Source: Pseudomonas eucalypticola
GTDB lineage: Bacteria; Pseudomonadota; Gammaproteobacteria; Pseudomonadales; Pseudomonadaceae
Direction: 5' to 3'
Assembly: GCF_013374995.1 (NCBI RefSeq)
Contig: NZ_CP056030.1
Location: 2,946,501 to 3,010,500 of the forward strand
Length of the DNA stretch: 64,000 bases
Part shown: piece after piece, positions 55,886-64,000 of the stretch
Numbering within the stretch: position 1 is the stretch's first letter
How the letters are laid out: each line of letters opens with the position of its first letter
Translations under genes and position numbers: made by a program
The notes under the pieces: generated by a model
Database searches by the model: none
What the model saw: the letters and a program-made list of their open reading frames with translations, nothing else
Told to the model about the DNA's origin: nothing

Positions 55886-58090
55886 ATGGAAATCAAGGTC
55901 AACTTTCTCGACAACCTCCGGCTTGAAGCCAAGTTTGATGACTTCACGGTGGTGGCCGATCAGCCGATCCGTTATAAGGGCGACGGCTCTGCACCGGGGC
56001 CGTTTGATTATTTCCTGGCCTCCTCGGCCCTGTGCGCGGCTTACTTTGTAAAGTTGTATTGTCAGACCCGCAATATTTCTACCGATAATATCCGGTTGTC
56101 ACAGAACAATATCGTCGACCCGGAAAACCGTTATAACCAGATTTTCAAGATCCAGGTCGAACTGCCGGCCGACATCTCCGCCAAGGACCGCCAGGGTATC
56201 TTGCGCTCCATTGACCGCTGCACCGTCAAGAAAGTGGTACAGACGGGCCCGGAATTCGTCATCGAGGACGTGGCGAACCTCGACGCCGATGCCCAGGCGC
56301 TGCTGATGCTGAACGCCGATCCCCAGGCCAGCACCTATATCGCTGGCAAGGACCTGCCGCTGGAACAGACCATCGCCAACCTGTCGGGGCTGCTGGCCGA
56401 CCTGGGCATGAAGATCGAGATCGCCTCCTGGCGCAATATCGTGCCCAACGTATGGTCGCTGCACATCCGCGACGCCCAATCGCCGATGTGCTTCACCAAC
56501 GGCAAGGGCGCCACCAAGGAAGGTGCGTTGGCATCGGCCCTGGGTGAATTCATCGAACGCCTGAACTGCAACTTTTTCTACAACGACCAGTTCTGGGGTG
56601 AAGACATCGCCAACGCGGCGTTCGTGCATTACCCCGACGAGCGCTGGTTCAAGCCGGGCCGCAAGGACGCGCTGCCCCAGGAGATTCTCGACGAGTATTG
56701 CCTGGGCATCTACAACCCCGACGGTGAACTGCGCGGCTCGCACCTGATCGACACCAACTCGGGCAACGAGGCGCGGGGTATCTGCTCGCTGCCGTTCGTG
56801 CGCCAGTCGGACGGTGAGGTGGTGTATTTCCCCTCCAACCTGATCGAGAACCTGTACCTGAGCAACGGCATGAGCGCCGGCAACACCCTGGCTGAAGCCC
56901 AGGTGCAGTGCCTGTCGGAGATTTTCGAACGGGCCGTGAAGCGCGAGATTCTCGAAGGCGAGATCACCCTGCCCGATGTGCCTCAGGAGGTACTGGCCAA
57001 GTACCCGGGGATTCTGGCCGGCATCCAGGGCCTGGAAGAGCAGGGCTTCCCGGTGCTGGTAAAGGATGCATCGTTGGGCGGTCAATTCCCGGTGATGTGC
57101 GTGACCTTGATGAACCCGCGCACGGGTGGGGTGTTTGCTTCGTTCGGCGCTCACCCAAGCTTCGAAGTGGCGCTGGAGCGCAGCCTCACCGAGCTGCTCC
57201 AGGGCCGCAGCTTCGAGGGCCTGAACGACCTGCCGCAGCCGACCTTCGAAAGCCAGGCGTTGATGGAACCGAACAACTTCGTCGAGCACTTCATCGACTC
57301 CAGCGGCGTGGTGTCGTGGCGTTTCTTCAGCGCCAGGTCGAACTTCGAATTCGTTGAATGGGATTTCTCCGGCAAAGGCGAAGACTCCAACGCCGAGGAA
57401 GTCCAGACGCTGATGGGCATCCTCGAAGGCCTGGGCAAGGAAGTCTACATGGCGGTCTACGACCAGTTGGGCGCCACTGGTTGCCGCATCCTGGTGCCTG
57501 ACTATTCGGAGATCTACCCGGTCGATGACCTGATCTGGGACAACACCAACAAGGCGCTGTTCTTCCGTGAGGATATCCTCAACCTGCACCGCCTGGACGA
57601 CGATGAACTGCAGGCGCTGGTTGAACGCCTGGAAGAGAGTGAGCTGGACGAGTACACCGATATCACCACGCTGATCGGTATCGAGTTCGACGACAACACC
57701 GCGTGGGGCCAGTTGACTGTCATGGAGCTGAAGCTGCTGATCCACCTGGCGCTCAAGCATTACGATGAAGCCAAGGAACTGGTGGAAATGTTCCTGCAGT
57801 ACAACGACAACACCGTGGAGCGAGGCTTGTTCTACCAGGCCTTGAACGTGGCGCTGGAAGTGGAACTGGACAGCGACTTGGACATGGCCGACTACGAGGT
57901 CAACTTCCGCCGCATGTTCGGTGACGTGCGCATGGATGCAGTGGTGGGTTCGGTGCAAGGCACTGTGCGGTTCTACGGGCTGACGCCCACCAGCATGAAA
58001 CTGGAAGGGCTGGACCGCCATCAGCGCTTGATCGAAAGCTACCGGAAGCTGCATGCGGCGCGCGCTCGGGCCGCAGGCCTGGCAAGCTGA
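55886..58090 (+). CDS. OsmC-YcaO fusion protein (734 aa)
   Basis: An OsmC-like domain (residues 1-140; Cys in SSALCAAYFVKLYCQ and DRCTVKK) is joined to a YcaO domain (about residues 150-560; SPMCFTNGKGATKEGALASALGEFIERLNC with the ATP-binding glutamates, later CLSEIFERAVK). A helical C-terminal part of about 170 residues follows. YcaO proteins use ATP to activate amides; E. coli YcaO is linked to ribosomal-protein methylthiolation. OsmC domains are thiol peroxidases. The start is ATG 55886 (MEIKVNF). No peptide precursor gene is nearby, so this is not a thiazole-peptide cluster. Confidence 0.9.
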   Translation: MEIKVNFLDNLRLEAKFDDFTVVADQPIRYKGDGSAPGPFDYFLASSALCAAYFVKLYCQTRNISTDNIRLSQNNIVDPENRYNQIFKIQVELPADISAKDRQGILRSIDRCTVKKVVQTGPEFVIEDVANLDADAQALLMLNADPQASTYIAGKDLPLEQTIANLSGLLADLGMKIEIASWRNIVPNVWSLHIRDAQSPMCFTNGKGATKEGALASALGEFIERLNCNFFYNDQFWGEDIANAAFVHYPDERWFKPGRKDALPQEILDEYCLGIYNPDGELRGSHLIDTNSGNEARGICSLPFVRQSDGEVVYFPSNLIENLYLSNGMSAGNTLAEAQVQCLSEIFERAVKREILEGEITLPDVPQEVLAKYPGILAGIQGLEEQGFPVLVKDASLGGQFPVMCVTLMNPRTGGVFASFGAHPSFEVALERSLTELLQGRSFEGLNDLPQPTFESQALMEPNNFVEHFIDSSGVVSWRFFSARSNFEFVEWDFSGKGEDSNAEEVQTLMGILEGLGKEVYMAVYDQLGATGCRILVPDYSEIYPVDDLIWDNTNKALFFREDILNLHRLDDDELQALVERLEESELDEYTDITTLIGIEFDDNTAWGQLTVMELKLLIHLALKHYDEAKELVEMFLQYNDNTVERGLFYQALNVALEVELDSDLDMADYEVNFRRMFGDVRMDAVVGSVQGTVRFYGLTPTSMKLEGLDRHQRLIESYRKLHAARARAAGLAS

Positions 58091-58102
58091 TAGACGCCGT
58101 CC

Positions 58103-58639
58103 CTAGCGCTTCAGCATCGGTAAAGGGTCGAGCGGGTGCGTCAGCAGGCGCTTGGCTGACAGGGCCACCAGGCGCCGGTGAAAGCCGGCGTTGGGGAAGG
58201 CGCGGCGCACGGCTCGCACCTGGGCCCTGTCGAGGCCGAACGTGATCAGGCCCAGTGAAACATCAATACAGTCGGCGCGCCGAAAGATCTCCGGTAATTG
58301 GTCGGGGGCGCCAGTTGCGCTGATCCGGTGATGGTCATCGATCATCGGTAGCACGTCGTGCGCCCAAGCCGGCTGGCCGTGTTCGGCCAGGAACGCGGTT
58401 GCCAGTTGCCGTGACGGCGCCAGGTAATCGAAAGTTCTGGCCGTCCATATACCCAGGTCGTGGAAGGCCGCGGCGATGACTACCTGCTCCTGCTGCGCTG
58501 GCGTCAACGGCGCCTGCAGGCAGCACAGGTTGACGACCCGGTAAACGTGGTTGCGGTACCCGTGCAGATCGCTGCCCAGGCAGTCGGCGTGACGCGCCAT
58601 GATCTGTTCGAGCAGATCGATATCCTTGATCAACTTCAA
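58103..58639 (-). CDS. HD-domain protein (178 aa)
   Basis: The metal-binding HD pair is in IAAAFHDLGIWTA; an earlier His (RNHVYRV) and a later DDHH (IDDHHRI) complete an HD-type site. Such proteins are phosphohydrolases acting on nucleotides. It is convergent with the OsmC-YcaO gene, 12 bp apart. Substrate unknown. Confidence 0.85.
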   Translation of the reverse strand: MKLIKDIDLLEQIMARHADCLGSDLHGYRNHVYRVVNLCCLQAPLTPAQQEQVVIAAAFHDLGIWTARTFDYLAPSRQLATAFLAEHGQPAWAHDVLPMIDDHHRISATGAPDQLPEIFRRADCIDVSLGLITFGLDRAQVRAVRRAFPNAGFHRRLVALSAKRLLTHPLDPLPMLKR

Positions 58640-58770
58640 TGCTCCCTGCGGTGGACGGTTCGTTGCAAACCGCTGCCGTTATACAGGTGGGCCAGTCGGC
58701 ATGGCAATCGTCCAGGGGCTATAGTGGGCAGGTGGCGGTGCCCCCTGGCGGGCCCACCCGGGAGCGATGC

Positions 58771-59337
58771 ATGAACCTTCGATCACTGCGTGCAAGTGTC
58801 GTTGCCACCCTGGCGCTCACCGGCGCGCCTGGCCTGGAAGCGGCTGCGTACACCCAGGTCAACCCCGCGGCCAGCACGCTGAGCTTTACCTACCAACAGA
58901 TGGGTTCGCGCGTCTACGGCACCTTCGCTACCTTCGTTGGCACCCTGGATTTCGACACCGCCCGCCCCCAAGCGGCGCACGCGGCGCTGGCCATCGAACT
59001 CAAGAGTATCGACGCGGGCAGTGACGACGCCAATCGCCAACTGCAAACCCCTGCGTGGTTCGACACTGCGGCTTACCCGGTAGCGACGTTTGAATCCAGC
59101 CGAGTGGACGCGTTGGGCGATGATCGTTATCAGATCACGGGCAACCTCACCGTACGCGGCGTCACCCGTGAAGTCAGCGTACCGGTGCAGCTCAAGTCGC
59201 AAGGCGGCATCGGCATCTTCGAGGGTGAGCTGGTGGTCCAGCGCAGCGCGTTCAGCGTGGGCACGGGGGAGTGGGCCGACACAGTCGTGTCGGACGACAT
59301 CGAGATCCGTTTTCGCATGGTGGCGCCGGAACATTGA
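58771..59337 (+). CDS. YceI-family periplasmic lipid-binding protein (188 aa)
   Basis: A signal peptide (SVVATLALTGAPGLEAA) is followed by the YceI lipocalin-like barrel: STLSFTYQQMGSRVYGTF, KSIDAGSDDANRQLQTPAWFDTAAYPVATFES and GNLTVRGVTREVSVPV. YceI proteins bind isoprenoid chains in the periplasm. ATG 58771 has GGGAG 6 bp upstream. It is followed directly by the REPIN array. Confidence 0.92.
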   Translation: MNLRSLRASVVATLALTGAPGLEAAAYTQVNPAASTLSFTYQQMGSRVYGTFATFVGTLDFDTARPQAAHAALAIELKSIDAGSDDANRQLQTPAWFDTAAYPVATFESSRVDALGDDRYQITGNLTVRGVTREVSVPVQLKSQGGIGIFEGELVVQRSAFSVGTGEWADTVVSDDIEIRFRMVAPEH

Positions 59338-59375
59338 TCACAAGCAACGCCGCAGGCCCAGCCACGGCGCGCCCC

Positions 59376-60180
59376 TGTGGGACCGGGCGCCAGCTCGGGA
59401 AGCGGGCGGCGCGGTAGGCAGGGATATACGCGGTGCTACCTTCCCGAGCTTCGCCCGGTCCCACAGTGGACCGCGCACGGCCAGGCGCCACGTTGCCCCT
59501 GTGGGACCGGGCGCCAGCTCGGGAAGCGGGCGGCGCGGTAGGCAGGGATATACGCGGTGCTACCTTCCCGAGCTTCGCCCGGTCCCACAGTGGACCGCGC
59601 ACGGCCAGGCGCCAGTTGCCCCTGTGGGACCGGGCGCCAGCTCGGGAAGCGGGCGGCGCGGTGGGCAGGGATATACGCGGTGCTGCCTTCCCGAGCTTCG
59701 CCCGGTCCCACAGTGGACCGCGCACGGCCAAGCGCCACGTTGCCCCTGTGGGACCGGGCGCAAGCTCGGGAAGCGGGCAGCGCGGTGGGCAGGGATATAC
59801 GCGGTGCTGCCTTCCCGAGCTTCGCCCGGTCCCACAGTGGACCGCGCACGGCCAAGCGCCACGTTGCCCCTGTGGGACCGGGCGCCAGCTCGGGAAGCGG
59901 GCAGCGTGGTAAGCAGGGATATACGCGGTGCTGCCTTCCCGAGCTTCGTCCGGTCCCACAGTGGATCGCGCACGGCCAGGCGCCGCGTTGCGCCTGTGGG
60001 ACCGGGCGCCAGCTCGGGAAGCGGGCGGCGCGGTGGGCAGGATATACGCGGTGCTGCCTTCCCGAGCTTCGCCCGGTCCCACAGTGGACCGCGCACGGCC
60101 AGGCGCCACGTTGCCAACTCGGGAAGCGGGTAGCGCGGGGGCAGGGCGGTGCGCGGTGTCGCTTTCGCAAGCCCGGCCCT
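59376..60180. repeat. Tandem array of six REPIN-like units plus a partial seventh
   Basis: Units begin TGTGGGACCGGGCG at 59376, 59500, 59623, 59747, 59871 and 59995, with periods of 123-124 bp; a decayed part unit runs from about 60113 to 60180. Each unit has CTGTGGGACCGGGCGCCAGC, a GCGG and GATATACGCGG middle and the inverted TTCCCGAGCTTCGCCCGGTC arm, then a 30-bp linker (GACCGCGCACGGCCA). The long open frames across it are artefacts of the repeat. This covers the gene-free stretch 59338-60190. Confidence 0.92.
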
Positions 60181-60190
60181 GTGGAAGGCG

Positions 60191-60742
60191 TCAGGCTTGC
60201 GCCAACCTCGCCAACGCCGCGGCACAGCACGCTTGCAGGATTTCATCAGCCAGCGGCGAATCGTCCGGGCACGCCCTTGACAGCATCACCGCACCCACCA
60301 ACTGCGCCATGGCGTCGATCCGCCTGGCGCGTGCTTGCGGCCCGCCCGTTTCGGCCACCGCCGCCAGCTGGCGTTCAATGCCGTCGGCAAACACTTGCCT
60401 GACCTCGTCTGGCTGGCGACCGGCATCAGCGGACAGCGCGGCCATCACGCAACCACCCCCCGGAGCATCACGGTGCTCGCGCGACAGGTACTGGCGCACC
60501 AGGGCGCTGCGTTCGGCCTGTGAGGTGCGGGCCTCCATCTGCGCGATGCCACAGGCAGCGGCCTCGGTCATCAAGGCCGCCTTGGAGGTAAAGTGCTTGT
60601 AGAAACCACCGTGGGTGAAACCGGCCGCGTTCATCAAGTCGGCCACACTCACACCGTCGTAGCCACGTTCGCGGAACAGGGCGGCGGCGGTTTCGACGAT
60701 ATGGGCGCGGTTCGCCTGCACCTGCGCTTTGCTGACCTTCAT
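60191..60742 (-). CDS. TetR-family repressor (183 aa)
   Basis: HTH region AAALFRERGYDGVSVADLMNAAGFTHGGFYKHFTSKAAL is clear, close to the AcrR/QacR type, with a C-terminal ligand domain. The start is ATG 60742; GTG 60754 would add four residues. It is divergent from an SDR gene, and two direct repeats in the gap are the probable operator. The ligand is unknown. Confidence 0.92.
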   Translation of the reverse strand: MKVSKAQVQANRAHIVETAAALFRERGYDGVSVADLMNAAGFTHGGFYKHFTSKAALMTEAAACGIAQMEARTSQAERSALVRQYLSREHRDAPGGGCVMAALSADAGRQPDEVRQVFADGIERQLAAVAETGGPQARARRIDAMAQLVGAVMLSRACPDDSPLADEILQACCAAALARLAQA

Positions 60743-60788
60743 GTTCACACCCACGAAATTAGTGCCTGGAAGTGCTCATCATACATTG

Positions 60789-60839
60789 ATGTCGGTCAGC
60801 ATCAAAATGCTTGACGCTTTAGATTTCGGTCATCATCAT
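60789..60839 (+). promoter_or_regulatory. Direct-repeat operator between TetR and SDR genes
   Basis: GATGTCGGTCAGCATCA (60789-60805) and GATTTCGGTCATCATCA (60823-60839) match at 15 of 17 bases with starts 34 bp apart. TTGACG (60812-60817) lies between them as a possible -35 for the SDR gene. Binding of the TetR protein here would block both promoters. Confidence 0.55.
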
Positions 60840-60880
60840 AAGGTCCTCCCGTCCCCCATGGTCCATTCGGAGCACTACCT

Positions 60881-61669
60881 ATGAGCAAGCTTCCCGCGGT
60901 TCTGATCACCGGCGCTTCAAGCGGCATTGGCGCCACCTATGCCGAGCGGTTCGCCGCAAGGGGCCATGACCTGGTGTTGGTGGCCCGTGACCAGACGCGC
61001 CTCGATGAGCTCGCCGCGCGACTGCGTGAAGCAAATGGCATCCGCGTCGACGTCGTCCAGGCCGACCTCACCCAACCCGACGACTTGGCCAGGGTGGAGC
61101 AGCGCCTGCGCGAGGACACGCGTATCGGCGTGCTGGTCAACAACGCTGGCGTGGGCCAGCCCGGTGGCTTCCTGCAACAGACCGCCGCCAGCATCGATGG
61201 CCTGGTCGGCCTCAACATCACGGCGTTGACGCGTCTGGCAGCGGCGATCGCCCCTCGGCTTGCCGAAGCGGGCAAGGGTGCCATCGTCAACATTGGTTCG
61301 GTGGTGGGCTTGGCCCCGGAGCTGAACATGGCCGTGTATGGGGCGAGCAAGGCTTACGTGCTCTTCCTCTCTCAAGGCTTGCACCTGGAACTGGGGCCCA
61401 GGGGGGTCTATGTCCAGGCGGTGCTGCCAGCGGCTACCCGCACCGAGATCTGGGAACGCTCGGGCATGGACATCGATGCACTGCCGGAAGTGATGGAGGT
61501 CGGCGACCTGGTAGATGCGGCGCTGACAGGCTATGACCGGCGCGAGTTGGTGACCATCCCGCCACTGCATGTGGCCGAGCGTTGGGACGCGCTGGACGGC
61601 GCGCGCCGGCTGTTGTTGTCGGACCTGCGCCAGGCGCAGCCGGCCGAGCGGTATCGCAGCGCCTCCTGA
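60881..61669 (+). CDS. Short-chain dehydrogenase/reductase (262 aa)
   Basis: Cofactor site LITGASSGIGATYA, NNAGVG and catalytic YGASKAYVLFLSQ are intact; VLVARDQTRLDEL suggests NADP preference. It is of the DltE-like type. ATG 60881. Under probable control of the divergent TetR repressor; a detoxifying carbonyl reductase is a guess. Confidence 0.92.
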   Translation: MSKLPAVLITGASSGIGATYAERFAARGHDLVLVARDQTRLDELAARLREANGIRVDVVQADLTQPDDLARVEQRLREDTRIGVLVNNAGVGQPGGFLQQTAASIDGLVGLNITALTRLAAAIAPRLAEAGKGAIVNIGSVVGLAPELNMAVYGASKAYVLFLSQGLHLELGPRGVYVQAVLPAATRTEIWERSGMDIDALPEVMEVGDLVDAALTGYDRRELVTIPPLHVAERWDALDGARRLLLSDLRQAQPAERYRSAS

Positions 61670-61680
61670 CCTCGCAAGAG

Positions 61681-61735
61681 GGGGGAGGCAACTGGTTGGT
61701 CAGCGAGGGGTGCAAGCCTCCAACCAGCTCCCCCC
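61681..61735. terminator. Hairpin between convergent genes
   Basis: GGGGGAGGCAACTGGTTGG pairs with CCAACCAGCTCCCCC with a loop of about 20 nt. It lies between the ends of the SDR (61669) and lipoprotein (61756) genes, so it may stop both transcripts; T-runs are missing. Confidence 0.5.
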
Positions 61736-61755
61736 GAATGAGCCTTGCCGTGGCA

Positions 61756-62169
61756 TCAACTGCCAGGCGAGCAGTTGATGCCACCCGTGTTGGTCGCCAG
61801 CACTTCCTGATGGCGTCGCAACTGCAGGCTGACCTTGTCGGCGATGCGCTGTTCATGGATGTTGTATATCTCGCCATCCTTGAAGTGCGCGTACTCGATC
61901 TTGGCGTAGCAGAACTGCGTTTTACCGTTGGGGTCACGTCGCTCGACGATGACCACCAGGTCGTGAGAGCCGGCCGGAAGTTGGAAGGTCCTGCCGTCTT
62001 CGGTGGTCTTGCCGTCGAGTTTTTGCCCCAGCACTTCATCCTGGTTGTCATGGCTGAAACGTACCACGGAAAAATCCGGCCCGGGGTTGGGCGGTGGGGC
62101 GGCGCAGGCGCCAAGGCAGAGGGTCAGGGCGCATAGAACGGCGTTGGCTGGGCGGGTCGTTTTCAGCAT
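61756..62169 (-). CDS. Small lipoprotein of unknown function (137 aa)
   Basis: A lipobox LGAC follows a hydrophobic stretch (AVLCALTLCLGAC), so Cys about 21 should be acylated; the next residues AA favour the outer membrane. The mature part is a small beta-rich domain (LPAGSHDLVVIVERRD, FCYAKIEYAHF). It has no known catalytic motif. AAGGAAGTGCC lies before the ATG at 62169. It sits 136 bp after the receptor gene on the same strand. Confidence 0.82.
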   Translation of the reverse strand: MLKTTRPANAVLCALTLCLGACAAPPPNPGPDFSVVRFSHDNQDEVLGQKLDGKTTEDGRTFQLPAGSHDLVVIVERRDPNGKTQFCYAKIEYAHFKDGEIYNIHEQRIADKVSLQLRRHQEVLATNTGGINCSPGS

Positions 62170-62305
62170 GGCACTTCCTTTTTTCTTTTGTGGACAGGTG
62201 ACACGGTGAGCGTAGCAGGGGCCGCGAGGCCGCGTCGCGCTTGTGGGCGTGTCGCGGCTCACCACCAAGGGTTCAGATCATGATCACCTGGCGCATCGCG
62301 CTGCA

Positions 62306-64000
62306 TCAGAAGCTGTAGCGCGCCGTCATCATCAGGTTGCGCGGGGTGCCGTAACTGTCGCCGCCGTAGTCCACCGAATTGGCGATGGTGGTGTAGTACG
62401 TGCGGTCGAAGATGTTGTTGGCGTTGAGTTGCAGGTCCAGGTGCCGATTGACCCGGTAGCCGGCCATCAGGTCGGTGACCGCGTAGGCACCTTGTTCCAG
62501 GCGATGGACGCTGCCGTCGGGCACTTGGATATCGTTGTACAGGCGGCTTTGCCAGCTCAGGGTACCGCCTACCCGCAGGTCTTTCAGGGCGCCCTGGAAT
62601 TGATAGCGGGTGGTCAGCTTGAACAGATGCTCCGGCACGTCCGTGTCGAACCGCTGGTTCACGTTTTGCGGGTTGGCAGCGTCCTTGAGGGTGTGCACGC
62701 GGGCGTAGGTATAACCACCGCCGACTTGCCAGTTCTCGGTCAGCGCGCCTTGCAGCTCCAGGTCGACACCCTGGCTGCGCACCTCGCCCGAGGCCTCGGA
62801 ACAGGTGGCCTGCGGGCAGTTCGGTACGGTGATCGCTACCGCGCGGTTTTGCTGGTCGACGCGAAACAGCGCGAGGCTCGCGTTCAGCGCGCCGTCGAAA
62901 TATTCACCCTTGATGCCCACCTCGTAGTTCTTGCCCACGATGGGTTTTACCGGGGTGCCGGAGGTATCCTTGGCCGTCTGCGGGGTGAAGATGTCGCTGT
63001 AGCTGACGTAGACCGAGTGGTGCTCGTCCAGGTCGTAGATCAGGCCGGCATAGCGGGTGACGTTGCGGGTTACCTTGTAGTCGCCGTCGCCATCGCGGTT
63101 GTCATAGTCATACCAGTCCAGCCGCCCGCCGAGGATGAGCTTGAGTGGATCGGCCAGGCTCAGGCGGGTGGTCATGTACACGCCGTCCTGGGTGGTGACG
63201 TCGCGGGTGTTGCCGCTATGGACGAAGTTCGGCTTGCCCGCGTTGAGCGGCCAGTTCATGTCGTAGGGGCTGTAGGCGTGGGACGTCATGTCGTAGATGC
63301 GCTTGCTGGCACCGACCACCAGTTCATGGGTACGCCCGAAGGCTTCGAAGGGACCGCTGGCGAATGCGTCGATACCCGCCTGGTTCTCGTCATAGGCGGC
63401 CTGGTACACCGTGCGCGCCAGGGTGTTGTTGACCCACCGCGACTGATAGGACCCGGAGAACAGCGCGTTCTGCTCGGCGTAGTTGGCATTGACCTGCAAC
63501 TTCCAGTCGTTGGCCAGACGCTGGCGGACCTCGGCGAACACCGTGTTGATTTCCTGGTCCTTGTCTTCCCATGGAGTGCCGGGGTTGTAGGAGCGCGGCA
63601 GGTCGAGGTGGTGGCCGTCCTGGCCGATCATGGCGGAACCCCAGAAGTAATTGGTCTTGTCCTTCTGGTGGGAGAAGCCGAGGGTCAGGGTGGTGTCCTC
63701 GCTCAGATCGGCCTCGGTGACCGCGTAGAACAGGTCGTGGCGTTCCTGCACATCATCGATGAAGCTGTTGGCGTCGCGGTAGGACGCCACCACACGGCCG
63801 CGCAGCGTACCGCTATCATTGAGCGGGCTGGAAGCGTCTACTTCGCCGCGGTAGTCGTCCCAGCTGCCGGCCGCACCGGTGAGCGTCAGGGCCTGTTCGG
63901 CCAACGGCCGCTTGCGCACCAGGTTGATGGCGGCCGAGGGGTTGCCGGCACCGGTCACCAGGCCGGTGGCGCCACGCACGACCTCGACCCGGTCGAACAT
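62306..64000 (-). CDS. TonB-dependent siderophore receptor, N-terminus outside window
   Basis: The frame is open to the right edge; the first visible residues MFDRVEVVRGATGLVTGAGNP belong to the plug domain, so signal peptide, any signalling domain and TonB box are missing. The barrel has GDYKVTRNVTRYAGLIYDL, YSDIFTPQ and a C-terminal NIFDRTYYTTI...TARYSF ending in Phe, as in FpvA/FhuE-type receptors. It takes up a ferric siderophore; which one cannot be told. C-terminal 564 residues seen. Confidence 0.93.
   Translation of the reverse strand: MFDRVEVVRGATGLVTGAGNPSAAINLVRKRPLAEQALTLTGAAGSWDDYRGEVDASSPLNDSGTLRGRVVASYRDANSFIDDVQERHDLFYAVTEADLSEDTTLTLGFSHQKDKTNYFWGSAMIGQDGHHLDLPRSYNPGTPWEDKDQEINTVFAEVRQRLANDWKLQVNANYAEQNALFSGSYQSRWVNNTLARTVYQAAYDENQAGIDAFASGPFEAFGRTHELVVGASKRIYDMTSHAYSPYDMNWPLNAGKPNFVHSGNTRDVTTQDGVYMTTRLSLADPLKLILGGRLDWYDYDNRDGDGDYKVTRNVTRYAGLIYDLDEHHSVYVSYSDIFTPQTAKDTSGTPVKPIVGKNYEVGIKGEYFDGALNASLALFRVDQQNRAVAITVPNCPQATCSEASGEVRSQGVDLELQGALTENWQVGGGYTYARVHTLKDAANPQNVNQRFDTDVPEHLFKLTTRYQFQGALKDLRVGGTLSWQSRLYNDIQVPDGSVHRLEQGAYAVTDLMAGYRVNRHLDLQLNANNIFDRTYYTTIANSVDYGGDSYGTPRNLMMTARYSF

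Noticed and set aside
55886..58090. Thiazole/oxazole-modified peptide cluster around YcaO
   Set aside because: No precursor peptide, dehydrogenase, E1-like partner or exporter gene nearby; the fusion looks like a stand-alone housekeeping gene.
59376..60180. CRISPR array
   Set aside because: The units are over 120 bp with nearly identical linkers instead of unique spacers, and no cas genes are present.
59090..60402. Repeat-rich open frames across the REPIN array
   Set aside because: They arise from the 124-bp repeat unit, occur on both strands, and have no ribosome sites or known domains.

Overview
The window looks like a chromosomal piece of a fluorescent Pseudomonas, most likely of the P. 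putida/P. entomophila group. This is inferred from gene content (fdhE, selA-selB-selC, an organosulfur gene block with a 3-mercaptopropionate-dioxygenase-like gene, an OsmC-YcaO fusion), high-GC codon use and REP/REPIN-type repeats. No 16S gene or database search supports the species level.

Region 1 (1-16.4 kb) is an accessory island between fdhE (cut by the left edge) and selA. It holds four genes for Ig-like repeat proteins. Two of them share a 3,065-bp near-identical stretch in opposite orientation (5219-8283 and 12160-15224). Between these arms lie two different C-terminal ends plus a two-gene unit: an RpfF-like enoyl-CoA hydratase (candidate DSF-type fatty-acid signal synthase) and a SAM methyltransferase. 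A 16-bp lux-box-like dyad (consensus CTGTCAGATNTNACAG) sits 57-69 bp before four start codons in the island and before a fifth family member at 41.9 kb. Inversion between the arms would swap protein tails exactly in frame. One arm carries a nonsense codon, and the 41.9-kb member is broken by a 29-bp tandem duplication. This is the strongest candidate for an undescribed switching system.

Region 2 (16.6-21.2 kb) is the selenocysteine block selA-selB-tRNA-Sec, followed by two equal-length hypothetical paralogues.

Region 3 (21.5-33.0 kb) is an organosulfur block: two minus-strand operons (binding protein, two flavin-type oxidoreductase families, 2-hydroxyacid dehydrogenase; and LLM monooxygenase, thiol dioxygenase, multidomain rhodanese), a divergent LysR regulator, a class II aldolase and another LLM monooxygenase. 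The two minus-strand promoter regions share two sequence elements.

Region 4 (33.3-40.5 kb) is a probable uptake-and-oxidation operon: TonB-dependent receptor, ABC permease, ATPase, binding protein, FAD amine oxidase and RidA. Region 5 (40.6-50.4 kb) has a membrane GGDEF protein, the broken Ig-like gene, a TauD-type dioxygenase, a peroxiredoxin-like protein, sulfonate-type ABC parts without an ATPase, a DsbA-like protein and a DUF1838-like protein.

Region 6 (50.5-64 kb) is mixed core and accessory: rlhA, a RidA protein, LysR with divergent SDR, a deletion scar joining two unrelated gene fragments, OsmC-YcaO, HD and YceI proteins, a tandem array of six REPIN-like units, a TetR-SDR pair, a lipoprotein and a TonB siderophore receptor cut by the right edge.
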